DNA from: Mesorhizobium loti
GTDB lineage: Bacteria; Pseudomonadota; Alphaproteobacteria; Rhizobiales; Rhizobiaceae
Assembly: GCF_013170705.1 (NCBI RefSeq)
Contig: NZ_CP033334.1
Coordinates: forward strand, 558,001-622,000
Reading direction: 5' to 3'
Length of the DNA: 64,000 bases
In this document: in pieces, positions 8,279-17,327 of the stretch
How the letters are laid out: each line of letters begins with the position of its first letter
Position numbering within the stretch: position 1 is the first letter of the stretch
The notes under the pieces: model-generated
Database searches by the model: none
What the model was told of the DNA's origin: nothing
What the model saw: only the letters and a program-made list of their open reading frames with translations
Translations under genes and position numbers: made by a program

Positions 8279-9781
8279 TCAGGCCGCCCTGGTTTCAAGC
8301 ATGGCGGCGCGCAAAATCTGCTCCTCAGAAATCTGGTCCCCCTCCAGCGTCGCGGCGATGCGGCCGTTGCGCATGACCAGCACGCGGTCGGCGACATGGA
8401 CGAGCTCCGGCATGTCGCTGGAATGGAACAGGATCGCGTAGCCCTTGGCCGCGAGGTCGCGCATCAGCTGGAAGATCTCGCCCTTGGTGCCGACATCGAC
8501 GCCGCGCGTCGGATCGTAGAGCAACAGCACGCGCGCCTGCGTGAGCAGCATCTTGCCGAAGATCACCTTCTGCTGGTTGCCGCCGGACAAGGTGCCGGCT
8601 AGCTGCTCCGGCGTGCCGGCCTTGATGCGCAGGAAATCGACCATTTCCTTGACCAGAGCGGCTTCCTTTTGCCGGCTGAGCAATCCGTTCTCGGTAAAGC
8701 GCCTGATCACGGACAGCGTCAAATTTTCGCGCACGCTCTTGGTCAGGAGCAGGCCCTGCCCGCGCCGATCCTCCGGCACCAGCGCGATGCCGTCCTTGCC
8801 GGTCAGCGCCTGACGTGGACTGCCGATCGAGGCGGGCTTGCCCCAAAGCTCCACCGCGCCGCTCGCTCTTGTGGCTCCGAACAGTGCCTGGAACAGCTCG
8901 CGCTGGCCGTGGCCCTGCAAGCCACCGACACCGAGAACTTCGCCCTCACGCAATGCGAAATCGACTCCGGAAAGCCGCCCGCCACTGGAGAAATTCCCGA
9001 CCTTCAGCGCAATACGATCGGTGGCGGTGGCAATGCGCTCGGGATAGAGCCGGTCGAGATGCCGGCCGATCATCTGGGTGACGATCTCGTTGTCGGAAAC
9101 GGCATTGGCTTCATGCGCGGCCACTGTGCTGCCATTGCGGAAGATGGTCAGCCGGTCGGCGATGGCGCGCACCTCGGCCATGCGATGCGAGATGAAGATG
9201 ACCAGCCGGCCTTCGGCGGCCAGTTGCCGGGTGAGCTTCAGCAGCCATTCGGCTTCACGCGCCGGCAAAGCCGAGGTCGCCTCGTCGAGGATCAGGATGC
9301 GCGGCGCCTTGGCCAGGCCCTTGGCGATCTCGACGATCTGCCGTTCGGCCAGCGTCAGCCGCCGCAGTTCCTGGTCGGGGCGGAGTGCCGGGAAATTGTA
9401 TTTTTCCAGCAGCGCCAACGTCTTGCGGCGCATCTCCGCGCGGTTGACCGTGCGCAGCAGCGTCCTTGGCTCGTGGCGGAACCAGATGTTCTGCTCGACG
9501 CTGAGATCGGGGATCAGCGACAATTCCTGGAAGACGGCGGCAATGCCAAGTGCCTGCGCGGCATCCGGATCGGCGGGACGATAGTCCTGGCCATCGACCA
9601 GGATCGAGCCGCCATCGTGCCGTACGGCGCCCGACAGGATCTGGATGAAGGTGCTTTTGCCCGCGCCGTTCTCGCCGAGCAGCGCGTGCACCTCGCCGGC
9701 GCGGGCGCTGAATGTCGCCTCGCTCAGCGCGACGATGCCGCCATAGCGTTTGGACAGGCCGTTGACGGTGACGAGGTCCAT
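8279..9781 (-). CDS. ribose-type ABC transporter ATP-binding protein (double ATPase, RbsA/MglA family)
   Basis: A 500-residue protein with two fused ATPase domains. The start at 9781 (MDLVTVNGLSKRYGG) has GAAGG upstream; the open frame that extends to 10129 runs into the binding-protein gene. The N-terminal domain has Walker A GENGAGKST (about 35-43), signature LTLAERQIVEIAKG and Walker B ILILDEATSAL. The C-terminal domain has a degenerate Walker A (GGLQGHGQRELF) and signature LSGGNQQKVIFGK, as is normal for this family. It energises the permeases encoded just downstream. Confidence 0.92.
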   Translation of the reverse strand: MDLVTVNGLSKRYGGIVALSEATFSARAGEVHALLGENGAGKSTFIQILSGAVRHDGGSILVDGQDYRPADPDAAQALGIAAVFQELSLIPDLSVEQNIWFRHEPRTLLRTVNRAEMRRKTLALLEKYNFPALRPDQELRRLTLAERQIVEIAKGLAKAPRILILDEATSALPAREAEWLLKLTRQLAAEGRLVIFISHRMAEVRAIADRLTIFRNGSTVAAHEANAVSDNEIVTQMIGRHLDRLYPERIATATDRIALKVGNFSSGGRLSGVDFALREGEVLGVGGLQGHGQRELFQALFGATRASGAVELWGKPASIGSPRQALTGKDGIALVPEDRRGQGLLLTKSVRENLTLSVIRRFTENGLLSRQKEAALVKEMVDFLRIKAGTPEQLAGTLSGGNQQKVIFGKMLLTQARVLLLYDPTRGVDVGTKGEIFQLMRDLAAKGYAILFHSSDMPELVHVADRVLVMRNGRIAATLEGDQISEEQILRAAMLETRAA

Positions 9782-9849
9782 GAATGCGCCTTCGAAAAGC
9801 TCTCCCGACATCTTGCGATGCCGGGAGACAGGGTCGTGGTCACGGGATG

Positions 9850-10917
9850 TTACTTGGTACCGGCAGCTTCCGCAGCGGTGATCTCGACCCAGTCGGGCGT
9901 GATCGGCAACGTCAGGCCAGGCGCCTGGTCGGGGAACGCATTTTCGCCAATCGCGATCTTGATCATCTTGGTGCCCGGATAGAGCTTGGATTCGAAGGGA
10001 TCGGTGGTGACGAAGTCTCCCTTGACCGAGACGGAGCGCTCGGCCGGCTTCTTGCCGGTGTCGAGAATGTCGACCGCGAGCTTGATCGCTTCCGAGGAGA
10101 GATAGGCCGGGTTGGAACCCAGGATGCACTTGGCGCCTTGCGTCTGCGCGCAGGTGACGGCGGCGACATTGTAGGAGAAGCCGACGACCGGGACGATCGG
10201 CCGCCCGGCATCCTTCAACGCCTGGATGGCACCGGAGCCATAGCCTTGCGTCATGATGCCGTCGATCTTCGGGTTGGCGGCAAGCAGGGCCGCGACACCG
10301 GACTGTTCCGGTCCAAGGGCATAATTGCCGTTGTAATAGCCGACGACCTTGATGTCGGGATATTTGGCCAGAACCTTCTCATAGCCCTGCTGCAGCTGCG
10401 CCGAGATAGGCGCACCGGCGAGGCCGCGGTCGAGGATGATGTTGCCCTTGCCGCCAAGCTGCGCGGCCATCCATTCAGCCATGACCGAGGGGATGCGATC
10501 CCAGTCGGAAGCGACAGCGAGCGCGCAAGGCTCGGTCACCACCTGGTCGAAGGAGATGACGACGATGCCGGCATCGCAGGCCTTCTTGATGGTCGGGTTC
10601 AAGGCCGAGTCCGAACCGGCGTCGACGAGGATGGCGTCCGGCTTCTGGCGGATGATGTTGTTCAGCGAATTGATCTGCGCCTGGACGGTGTTCTCGACAT
10701 TCTCGATCTTGAGGTCGACGCGGCCCTTGAGCGGCCCCTTGTTGACCGACACGGTGGCGACACGCTCCATCTGCTGGCGCCAATCATTGCCTACGAAATT
10801 GTTCGAGAGATAGATTGTGTAGGGCTTCTTGTCCTCGGCGTGGCCGGCCTGTGTGGCCGCAGCCATCATGGCGACGGCAAGCGCTGCAAGGCCGATGTTA
10901 CGGCTTGGTGATTTCAT
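9850..10917 (-). CDS. ribose-type ABC transporter periplasmic binding protein, copy 2
   Basis: A 355-residue periplasmic binding protein (Peripla_BP_4 type) with a signal peptide ending near QAGHAED. A good ribosome site (GGAGGAGAAAATC) precedes the ATG. It is a close paralogue of the protein encoded next to it at 10984-12048: both contain IYLSNNFVGNDWRQQMERVA, KGPLKGRVDLKIEN and QAQINSLNNIIRQKP. Both copies are intact and lie in the same operon, so the system may take up two related ligands. Confidence 0.9.
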   Translation of the reverse strand: MKSPSRNIGLAALAVAMMAAATQAGHAEDKKPYTIYLSNNFVGNDWRQQMERVATVSVNKGPLKGRVDLKIENVENTVQAQINSLNNIIRQKPDAILVDAGSDSALNPTIKKACDAGIVVISFDQVVTEPCALAVASDWDRIPSVMAEWMAAQLGGKGNIILDRGLAGAPISAQLQQGYEKVLAKYPDIKVVGYYNGNYALGPEQSGVAALLAANPKIDGIMTQGYGSGAIQALKDAGRPIVPVVGFSYNVAAVTCAQTQGAKCILGSNPAYLSSEAIKLAVDILDTGKKPAERSVSVKGDFVTTDPFESKLYPGTKMIKIAIGENAFPDQAPGLTLPITPDWVEITAAEAAGTK

Positions 10918-10983
10918 GATTTTCTCCTCCCATTTTTCGTTGCGAAATCGCGACGCCCAAAGTGGCGCCTTGCATCCACCAAA

Positions 10984-12048
10984 TCAGGTTCCCGAAGCCT
11001 CCTTGGGCGTGATCTCGACCCAGCTCGGCGACACCGGCAAGGACAGTCCCGGCGCCAGATCGGGAAATACGGTCTTGCCGAGCTCGATCTTCACCGCCGA
11101 GGAGTTCGGGGCGTATTTGGCATCGACCATATCCGTGGTCAGGCCGGGTGAGTTGAACAGTACGGTGGTGTCGGCCGGCTTCTTGCCGGTGTCGAGAATG
11201 TCGACCGCGAGCTTGATCGCCTCGGCCGACAGCGACGGCGGATTGGCACCCAGCCAGCATTTGGCGCCCTTGGTCTGGGCGCACGTCACGCCGGTACCGT
11301 TGAAGGCGGCGGCGACGATCGGCACCATCGGCCGGTCGGCATTCTGCAGCGCCTTGATCGCACCGGTGCCGTAGCCCTGCGAAAAGATGCCGTCGACTTC
11401 CGGATGGGCGGCGAGCAGGCTGGCGACGCCCTCCTGTTCGGGCCCTGCGGCATAATTGCCGTTGAAATAACCGACGATCTCGATGCCCGGATACTTCTTC
11501 AGCACGGCACCAAAATTCTTCTCGAACTGTTCCGAGATCGGCGCGCCGGCGAGGCCGCGATCCATGAAAACCTTGCCCTTGCCGCCGAGGATGGAGGCCA
11601 TCCATTCGGCCTGGTTGTTGGCCATGATATCGAAATCGGAATGCAGCTTGTAGGCGCATTCGGCCGAAACGGTCTGGTCGAAGCTGACGACGATGATGCC
11701 GGCGTCGCAGGCCTTCTTGATGGTCGGATTGAGCGCCTCGGCCGAGGACGCGTCGATGAGGATGGCGGCTGGTTTCTGGCGGATAATGTTGTTCAGCGAA
11801 TTGATCTGCGCCTGAACGGTGTTCTCGGCGTTTTCGATCTTGAGGTCGACGCGGCCCTTCAACGGCCCCTTGTCGACGGCGACATTGGCGACGCGCTCCA
11901 TCTGCTGGCGCCAGTCATTGCCGACGAAATTGTTCGAGAGATAGATGACGTAAGGCTTTTGGGTTGCGGTATGGCCGGGCATGGCGCCCATCGCGACTGC
12001 GAACCCGGCCAGCGCCACGAAGCAGGCGCTCAAGCTCCTCATTTTCAT
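10984..12048 (-). CDS. ribose-type ABC transporter periplasmic binding protein, copy 1
   Basis: A 354-residue periplasmic binding protein. The ATG at 12048 (MKMRSLSACFVALAG) is chosen because GGAGGAAG precedes it and a signal peptide starts there (cleavage near GHTATQ). The open frame continues upstream to 12135, but those extra codons read through a 14-bp operator palindrome and are not coding. This is the first gene of the ABC operon, transcribed leftward. It is a tandem paralogue of the next gene. Confidence 0.9.
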   Translation of the reverse strand: MKMRSLSACFVALAGFAVAMGAMPGHTATQKPYVIYLSNNFVGNDWRQQMERVANVAVDKGPLKGRVDLKIENAENTVQAQINSLNNIIRQKPAAILIDASSAEALNPTIKKACDAGIIVVSFDQTVSAECAYKLHSDFDIMANNQAEWMASILGGKGKVFMDRGLAGAPISEQFEKNFGAVLKKYPGIEIVGYFNGNYAAGPEQEGVASLLAAHPEVDGIFSQGYGTGAIKALQNADRPMVPIVAAAFNGTGVTCAQTKGAKCWLGANPPSLSAEAIKLAVDILDTGKKPADTTVLFNSPGLTTDMVDAKYAPNSSAVKIELGKTVFPDLAPGLSLPVSPSWVEITPKEASGT

Positions 12049-12120
12049 GGTCTTCCTCCCAGTGTTTCCCGTCCAGCCGGTGATGGACTGCGCCATCTTG
12101 ATCGGATGAAGATGAAAAAT

Positions 12121-12134
12121 TGATACCGGTACCA
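12121..12134. promoter_or_regulatory. LacI-type operator palindrome, copy 1
   Basis: TGATACCGGTACCA, embedded in AATTGATACCGGTACCAATT (a near-perfect 20-bp palindrome), lies 73 bases before the first gene of the leftward ABC operon. Its exact reverse complement occurs at 18756-18769 in another promoter region of the same gene block. The central CpG palindrome is typical of LacI-family operators. Confidence 0.65.
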
Positions 12135-12245
12135 ATTGCGAATGTCAATTTGACCGGACTTCCCCAAGGCTGCGTCCGCGAGCCGAATTCGCCAGATCTC
12201 CTCCCTTGCGACTTCTCCCGTGGCCGGCACTTCAGCCTAGCTATC

Positions 12246-12263
12246 ATGCTATTATAATTTTAT
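12246..12263. promoter_or_regulatory. putative GntR operator, site 2
   Basis: ATGCTATTATAATTTTAT matches the palindrome ATGCTATTATAATAGCAT at 15 of 18 positions. It lies between the stop of the GntR gene and the ABC operon, about 200 bases upstream of the first binding-protein gene. Confidence 0.5.
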
Positions 12264-12310
12264 GTGCCTGTCTATGCGACCTCGGCAGAAAATACGGCCT
12301 CCGGCACGTT

Positions 12311-13081
12311 TCAGGACAGGTCGTTAGGCGCGTCGTAGGTGATGCTGAAAATGTCGGCGGGATGGCGGGCAACGGAGAATTCGATGCTGCGCTGGTCCGC
12401 CGACTGGTAGAGCATCTCCACCGTCAGCACCGGGCTGCCGAGCGTGATGCCGAGGTCGGCGGCAACCACCTCGTCGGCGATCTCGGCGCGCACCGTGACA
12501 TGCGCCACGTCGAGTCGCAGGCCGAGATGTTTCTGTACCGAACGGAAGATCAGCACGTCGGAGAAATCTTCCCGCTTCAGTCGCGCGCCGATGTCGGGCG
12601 GGAAATAGGTGGTGATCTGCGCCTTGCGCTGTTCGCCGATCGACAGCACGCTGCGCAGGCAGTAGCCCGCCTCGTCCTTGCCCATGCCGAAATGGCGCTG
12701 GAGCACGGGCGAAACCTCCTTGCGATAGGATTTCACCGTCAGTTGCGCATCCTTGGTGAAGGCCGCCATATCGGCGAAGTTCTTGAACTTCCAGCTCAGA
12801 TTGACCGACGGATTGCGGGCCGCGACCACAGCCGGCTTGGCTGAGCGTTTCCGGATCAGCCCGTCGGCCTCGAGATCGCGCAGCGCCTGGCGAACCGTGA
12901 TCAGGCTGACGCCGAAATGCTCGGCAATGGTCGCTTCCTTCGGCAGTTCGCCGCCGACCGGGAAGGTGCCGTTGCCGATCGGTTCGCGCAATATATCGGC
13001 AAGCTGGCGGTAGAGCGGCCCATTGGCGCGGCCGAGTGTCCGCCTGGGAAGACTGTCGATGGTGGGAGCGGAATGATCCAT
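12311..13081 (-). CDS. GntR-family transcriptional regulator, HutC subfamily
   Basis: A 256-residue regulator. The N-terminal winged helix-turn-helix spans about residues 20-85 (PLYRQLADILREPIGNGTFP, then VSLITVRQALRDLEADGLI). The rest is a UTRA-type ligand domain (from about 105; RSVLSIGEQRKAQITTYFP, VLTVEMLYQSADQRSIEFS). An AT-rich palindrome lies 20-40 bases before its ATG, which suggests autoregulation. The same motif lies upstream of four other units in the block, so it is the likely local master regulator. The effector is unknown, probably a sugar acid or its phosphate. Confidence 0.88.
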   Translation of the reverse strand: MDHSAPTIDSLPRRTLGRANGPLYRQLADILREPIGNGTFPVGGELPKEATIAEHFGVSLITVRQALRDLEADGLIRKRSAKPAVVAARNPSVNLSWKFKNFADMAAFTKDAQLTVKSYRKEVSPVLQRHFGMGKDEAGYCLRSVLSIGEQRKAQITTYFPPDIGARLKREDFSDVLIFRSVQKHLGLRLDVAHVTVRAEIADEVVAADLGITLGSPVLTVEMLYQSADQRSIEFSVARHPADIFSITYDAPNDLS

Positions 13082-13102
13082 GAGCCTCGTCGCGCCTGTG
13101 TC

Positions 13103-13120
13103 GAAGCTTTTATAATAGCT
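13103..13120. promoter_or_regulatory. putative GntR operator, site 3 (autoregulatory)
   Basis: AAGCTTTTATAATAGCTT is an almost perfect palindrome (16 of 18 bases) and matches ATGCTATTATAATAGCAT at 15 of 18 positions. It sits directly upstream of the GntR gene start at 13081. Confidence 0.55.
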
Positions 13121-13163
13121 TCCTTATCGGGAGGCTAGGCAAGGCTGTTGACGATCAACCGTC

Positions 13164-13892
13164 TCAGGCAAAGAGCCGAAGCGGCTGTTCGATCGCCGAT
13201 TTCAAGGTCGCGAGCCACGTGGCGGCGGTGGGCTCATCAACGCTTGCCGCGTCCACCGTCAGCAGGCATTCGGCATGATCGCTCGCCGTGCTAAGCGAGA
13301 CGGCCAGCCGCATCGCGCGGCCAGGCAGAAGCGGCATCACGACCGGCCTTATCTCGCTGGTGGGCAGCAGCCGCAGGGATAGCACCGCCGGTTTGTCCGC
13401 CTCATCATGGGTGCCGGCCAATGCTGCAAGCCGCATTGCGCGCAGAGATGTCAGGGACATTTCGGGGGCCAAGGCGAACACGGTTTGCCGGCCTGCCAGC
13501 TCCAGCGCCACGGATACGTCGTCGATCTTGGCGGCGTCCGGCATCTCGGCAAATATTCGACCGGCGGCGCGCAGCAGCACGTCGTCGACATCGAGTGTAC
13601 GTCCCGAATTCTTCAGCGCCGCCAGCAGGTCCTGCAGGGCGCCGAGCGCAATGGAGGTTGCGAAAGCAGCGACACGAGGCGCGGCGATTGGAGGCGCTGC
13701 CGCGGGTGCGGCGACCCCGGGCGAAGCGGCCGGTGCGCCAGCCGAAACGAAACCCAACACATCAGCCGCCAGGATGCGTCCGCCCGGCCCGCTGCCGCGG
13801 AGCGTTTCAAGCGGCAGGCTTCGCTCGCGCGCCAGCCGGCGGGCATAGGGCGAAACGGCCAGACGTGCGGATTGCGCCACCGCGATGTTCAT
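13164..13892 (-). CDS. shortened dihydrolipoamide acyltransferase (E2)-like protein without lipoyl domain
   Basis: A 242-residue protein starting at 13892, overlapping the upstream stop by 4 bases. Residues about 13-48 form a peripheral subunit-binding domain (VSPYARRLARERSLPLETL, then GSGPGGRI). An Ala/Pro-rich linker follows (about 50-75), then a region resembling an E2 catalytic domain. The usual active-site motif DHRxxDG is not seen; the corresponding stretch reads STASDHAECLL. Normal E2 proteins exceed 400 residues and carry their own lipoyl domain; here the lipoyl domain is fused to E1 (14934-17327). It may be a structural scaffold rather than an enzyme. No E3 gene is present in the window. 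Confidence 0.72.
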   Translation of the reverse strand: MNIAVAQSARLAVSPYARRLARERSLPLETLRGSGPGGRILAADVLGFVSAGAPAASPGVAAPAAAPPIAAPRVAAFATSIALGALQDLLAALKNSGRTLDVDDVLLRAAGRIFAEMPDAAKIDDVSVALELAGRQTVFALAPEMSLTSLRAMRLAALAGTHDEADKPAVLSLRLLPTSEIRPVVMPLLPGRAMRLAVSLSTASDHAECLLTVDAASVDEPTAATWLATLKSAIEQPLRLFA

Positions 13893-14899
13893 TTCAGATA
13901 CTCTGAATTCACGCAGTTGGTCAGCCGTCCCTCGGCGAGATAGGCGTGCACCACCTCGATCGATTTCAGCCGGAGGTCGCGCATCGATGCCGGACTGTAG
14001 AAGGCGGCATGCGGAGTGACTATGAGGCGATTGGCGATCCACGCTTCGCGGCGACGCCATGCCGCCAGCAGCGGATGGTCGAGATCGCCGGGTTCGTTCG
14101 GCAAGACGTCCAGTCCCGCTCCGGCGACGGTACCCTTGCGCATGGCGGCTTCCAGCGCGTCGAGATCGACGATCGGGCCGCGCGCCGTGTTGACCAGGAC
14201 AAGGCCGGGCTTGGCGGCGGCGAAGGCGGCGGCGCCGAGCAGCTCGCGGGTTTCCTCGCTCAGCGGCGCATGGACGCTCACCACATCCGCGCCCGCCATC
14301 AGTTCGACCAGCGAATGGACCCGCTCGTAACCGGTCGAGAGGTCGACGCCGGACAGGAGATGCGGGTCGTAAAACACCACCTTCATGTCGAAGGCGGCGG
14401 CGCGGCGCGCGGTGGCAAGCCCGATGCGGCCGAGACCGACAACGCCGAAGGTGGCACCCTTGTGCCGGCGCACCAGCGGCGCCTTGGAGAAATGCCAGCC
14501 TTCGGCACCATTGCCGGCAAGCTCGGCGCCATAGGCAGAGGTGCCGCGCGTCAGCGCCAGCATCAGGCCGATGGCGTGATCGGCGACTTCGGTCGTGCCA
14601 TAGTCCGGCACATTGCAGGCCGGGATCTTGCGTGTCCCCCAACCTACCGTGTCGATGTTGTCGAAGCCGACGCCGGAGCGCACCGCGATCCGCGCCTTGG
14701 GAAAGGCCGATGGCGCGGCGGCGACATTGTGGGTAGGCGAATAGTTGATGACGGCATCGACCGTCTGGCAGATGGCCGGATCCAGCGTGGCCGCCTTGTC
14801 GTTGGTCGAGCGGGCGAGGATGAACTCGATGTCGGGATAATGCTCGCGCTCGAGTTCGGCTTCGTCGGCGGCTTGCCAGTTGGCGCACAGGATCTTCAT
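13889..14899 (-). CDS. D-isomer-specific 2-hydroxyacid dehydrogenase (phosphoglycerate dehydrogenase-like)
   Basis: A 336-residue NAD-dependent dehydrogenase. It has the substrate-domain segment VRSGVGFDNIDT (about 73-84), the dinucleotide-binding GLGRIG (about 154-159), the catalytic Arg in NTARGPIVD, the Glu in AGLDVLPNEP, and the catalytic His in VTPHAAFYS. It probably oxidises a 2-hydroxyacid to a 2-oxoacid that could feed the fused E1 encoded just upstream (34-base gap). It overlaps the E2-like gene by 4 bases. Confidence 0.87.
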   Translation of the reverse strand: MKILCANWQAADEAELEREHYPDIEFILARSTNDKAATLDPAICQTVDAVINYSPTHNVAAAPSAFPKARIAVRSGVGFDNIDTVGWGTRKIPACNVPDYGTTEVADHAIGLMLALTRGTSAYGAELAGNGAEGWHFSKAPLVRRHKGATFGVVGLGRIGLATARRAAAFDMKVVFYDPHLLSGVDLSTGYERVHSLVELMAGADVVSVHAPLSEETRELLGAAAFAAAKPGLVLVNTARGPIVDLDALEAAMRKGTVAGAGLDVLPNEPGDLDHPLLAAWRRREAWIANRLIVTPHAAFYSPASMRDLRLKSIEVVHAYLAEGRLTNCVNSEYLK

Positions 14900-14933
14900 G
14901 CTTGCCCTTCGGATTTCATGTTTGGGTAGAGGT

Positions 14934-17327
14934 CTATTTCTTGATGCCGCCGATGCGGCCGCCCATCGGCACCACGGCGCCGACCGGCTGATCGATTGCG
15001 GCGAGCGTTCCGCTGATCGGTGCCTCGATCTCGACCACGGCCTTGTCGGTCTCGATCTCGGCGATCAGTTCGCCCTCCTTGACCGTTTCGCCAACCGCCT
15101 TCAGCCATTTGATGACCGTGCCCTCGCTGACGGTGAGGTCGCCGAAAGGCATCGTTATCGGTTCGCCATAGTCGGGAGCAGCGGGCGTCGGGGTCGGTGG
15201 CACGGGCGATGCGGCCTTGACCGGAGCAGACGCGGATCTGGCCGGCACAGCACTTTTCAGGCCGACCGTGTACCAATGATCGGGAACCGGCGGCTTGCCT
15301 GCGATGACGTCACGTGCGCCCTGGACGATGCGGGCGCTGTCCACCAGCATGGCGCGCTCCAGCACCGGGGCGAAGGGGTGCGAGGTCGGCGCGGTGTGCA
15401 GCCGTCCCGGCGGGGCGTCGAGCTCATCAAAGGCGAGCTCGTTGATCGCCTGGGCGATCTCGCCGCCAAGGCCGCACATCGCCCAGGCCTCGTCGACGAT
15501 GAGCAGGCGGTGGGTCTTGCGGACACTGGCCACGATCGTGTCGATGTCGAGCGGCATGATCGTGCGCGGGTCGATCACCTCGGCCTCGATGCCTTCAGCG
15601 GCCAGCGCTTCCGCTGCCTCGAGCGCGCGTTGCACCATCTGGCCGGCGGCAACGATGGTGATGTCGGTGCCGGCCCGGGCGATGCGCGCGACGCCGAACG
15701 GGACAAAATGCTCGCCGACCGGCACCTCGCCCTTTGAGGCGAACAGCGCCTTGGGTTCCAGCATGATGACCGGGTCGCCAGCCCTGAGCGCCGTCTTCAT
15801 CAGACCCTTGGCGTCGGCCGGTGTCGAGGGCACGCACACGATGAGGCCCGGCATATGCGCGAAGACCGGATGATAGATACCGCTGTGATGCGGGCCGGAG
15901 CTGCGCAGCGCGCCCGCGCCAACGCGCACCACCATCGGCGCGCTCATCACGCCGCTGGTCATGTAGCGCAGCTTCGCCGCCTGCAGGAAAATCTGGCCGG
16001 CGGTCTCGAAAGCAAAGTCGGCGAACATCAGGTCGGAAACGGTACGGGCGCCGGTGGCCGAGGCGCCGACGGCGGCGGCGGTGAAACCCTGTTCGGAGAT
16101 CGGCGTGTCGACCATGCGATCGGCGCCGAATTCCTGCCAGAGGTTTTTGGTGTGGGCAAAACTGCCGCCACGCTCGCCGGTGCCCTCGCCGAAATAGAGG
16201 ATCGCCGGATTGGCGCGCATCTCCTCGGCAATGCCGTCGCGCACCGCTTCCAGCCAACCTTGCGTGCGGGTCTCGCCGACGGCGCGCCAAGCCAAGGCGG
16301 CGGGTGGGTTGATCGGATCGGCGAAGACATGCAGGCGCACCGTCGCCGGATCAGGCTCGGGCGAGTTGCGGGCGAAGTTCAGCGCTTCTTCGACCACCTT
16401 CTCGATCCGCGCTTCGATGGCGGCCAGTGCCTCGGCATCGGCGATGCCGTAGTCCTCGACCAGTTTCTTGCGGAACATGTCGATCGGATCGCGCTTGATC
16501 CAGGCGTCGAGCTCCTCTTGCGTGCGATACGTGCCGATGACCGGATCGCCTTCGTGATGGCCGACGGTGCGGTAGGTCTTGGCCTCGATCAGCGTCGGAC
16601 CCTTGCCGGAACGGGCGCGCTCGGTGGCCTCCTTCATCGCCAGCCAGACGGCGAAGACATCGTTGCCGTCGACAGCCACGCCGGGCATGCCATAGGAAGC
16701 GGCCTTGGTGGCGATCTCGGGATTGAGCGTGATGGAGTTGAGGGGCGTCGCGGTGGCGTAGAGATTGTTCTCGCAGATGAAGACAGCCGGCGCCCGCTGC
16801 ACGGCGGCAAAATTGAGCGCCTCGTGGAAGCCGCCATGGTTGGCGGCGCCGTCGCCGAAGAAGGCGACGCCGATATCGTCGCGGCCTTGCTGGCGAGCGC
16901 TCATGCCGATGCCAACGGCATGGCCGATGCCGGCGGCGACGATGCCGTTGGTGCCGAACAGGCCGACCGAACGGTCGTAGAGGTGCATTGTGCCGCCGCG
17001 GCCACCGCAAATACCGTCGGCCTTGCCGAACAGTTCGGCCATGACGCGGCCGGGATCGGCGCCCTTAGCCAGGGCATGACCATGGCCGCGATGGGTCGAT
17101 GTGACCCAGTCGGTTGGCCTGAGGTGGGCGCAGACGCCGACGCCGGTCGCCTCTTCGCCGATGTAGAGATGCAGGAAGCCGGGTGTTTCGCCTTTGCGGC
17201 AAGCGATCTGGGCGATGCTTTCGAAACGGCGCAACAGCACCATGCGTTCGAACAGATCGAGCAGGATCTTCCGGTCGGGGAGGTTTGGCGCACCCCTCGA
17301 CTCCTCGCGTGCGCGCGCCGCAGACAT
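14934..17327 (-). CDS. fused 2-oxoacid dehydrogenase E1alpha-E1beta-lipoyl protein
   Basis: A 797-residue protein that joins three parts usually encoded separately. E1alpha (about 15-330) has the thiamine diphosphate motif GDGAANHGGFHEALN and the following ICENN. E1beta (about 345-665) has ILYFGEGTGERGGSF, TPISEQGFTAAAVG and the C-terminal VDEAWAMCGLGGEIAQ. After a Pro/Ala-rich linker comes a lipoyl domain with the attachment Lys in EIETDKAVVEIEAP (about residue 762). The ATG at 17327 is chosen (AGGGAGG upstream), because the frame that extends to 17414 overlaps an operator palindrome. It should oxidatively decarboxylate a 2-oxoacid in a complex related to the pyruvate and acetoin dehydrogenases; the substrate is unknown. 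Confidence 0.88.
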   Translation of the reverse strand: MSAARAREESRGAPNLPDRKILLDLFERMVLLRRFESIAQIACRKGETPGFLHLYIGEEATGVGVCAHLRPTDWVTSTHRGHGHALAKGADPGRVMAELFGKADGICGGRGGTMHLYDRSVGLFGTNGIVAAGIGHAVGIGMSARQQGRDDIGVAFFGDGAANHGGFHEALNFAAVQRAPAVFICENNLYATATPLNSITLNPEIATKAASYGMPGVAVDGNDVFAVWLAMKEATERARSGKGPTLIEAKTYRTVGHHEGDPVIGTYRTQEELDAWIKRDPIDMFRKKLVEDYGIADAEALAAIEARIEKVVEEALNFARNSPEPDPATVRLHVFADPINPPAALAWRAVGETRTQGWLEAVRDGIAEEMRANPAILYFGEGTGERGGSFAHTKNLWQEFGADRMVDTPISEQGFTAAAVGASATGARTVSDLMFADFAFETAGQIFLQAAKLRYMTSGVMSAPMVVRVGAGALRSSGPHHSGIYHPVFAHMPGLIVCVPSTPADAKGLMKTALRAGDPVIMLEPKALFASKGEVPVGEHFVPFGVARIARAGTDITIVAAGQMVQRALEAAEALAAEGIEAEVIDPRTIMPLDIDTIVASVRKTHRLLIVDEAWAMCGLGGEIAQAINELAFDELDAPPGRLHTAPTSHPFAPVLERAMLVDSARIVQGARDVIAGKPPVPDHWYTVGLKSAVPARSASAPVKAASPVPPTPTPAAPDYGEPITMPFGDLTVSEGTVIKWLKAVGETVKEGELIAEIETDKAVVEIEAPISGTLAAIDQPVGAVVPMGGRIGGIKK

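Noticed and set aside
12049..12135. N-terminal extension of the binding protein to 12135
   Set aside because: It too reads through the same operator sequence. The ATG at 12048 has GGAGGAAG upstream and begins a normal signal peptide.
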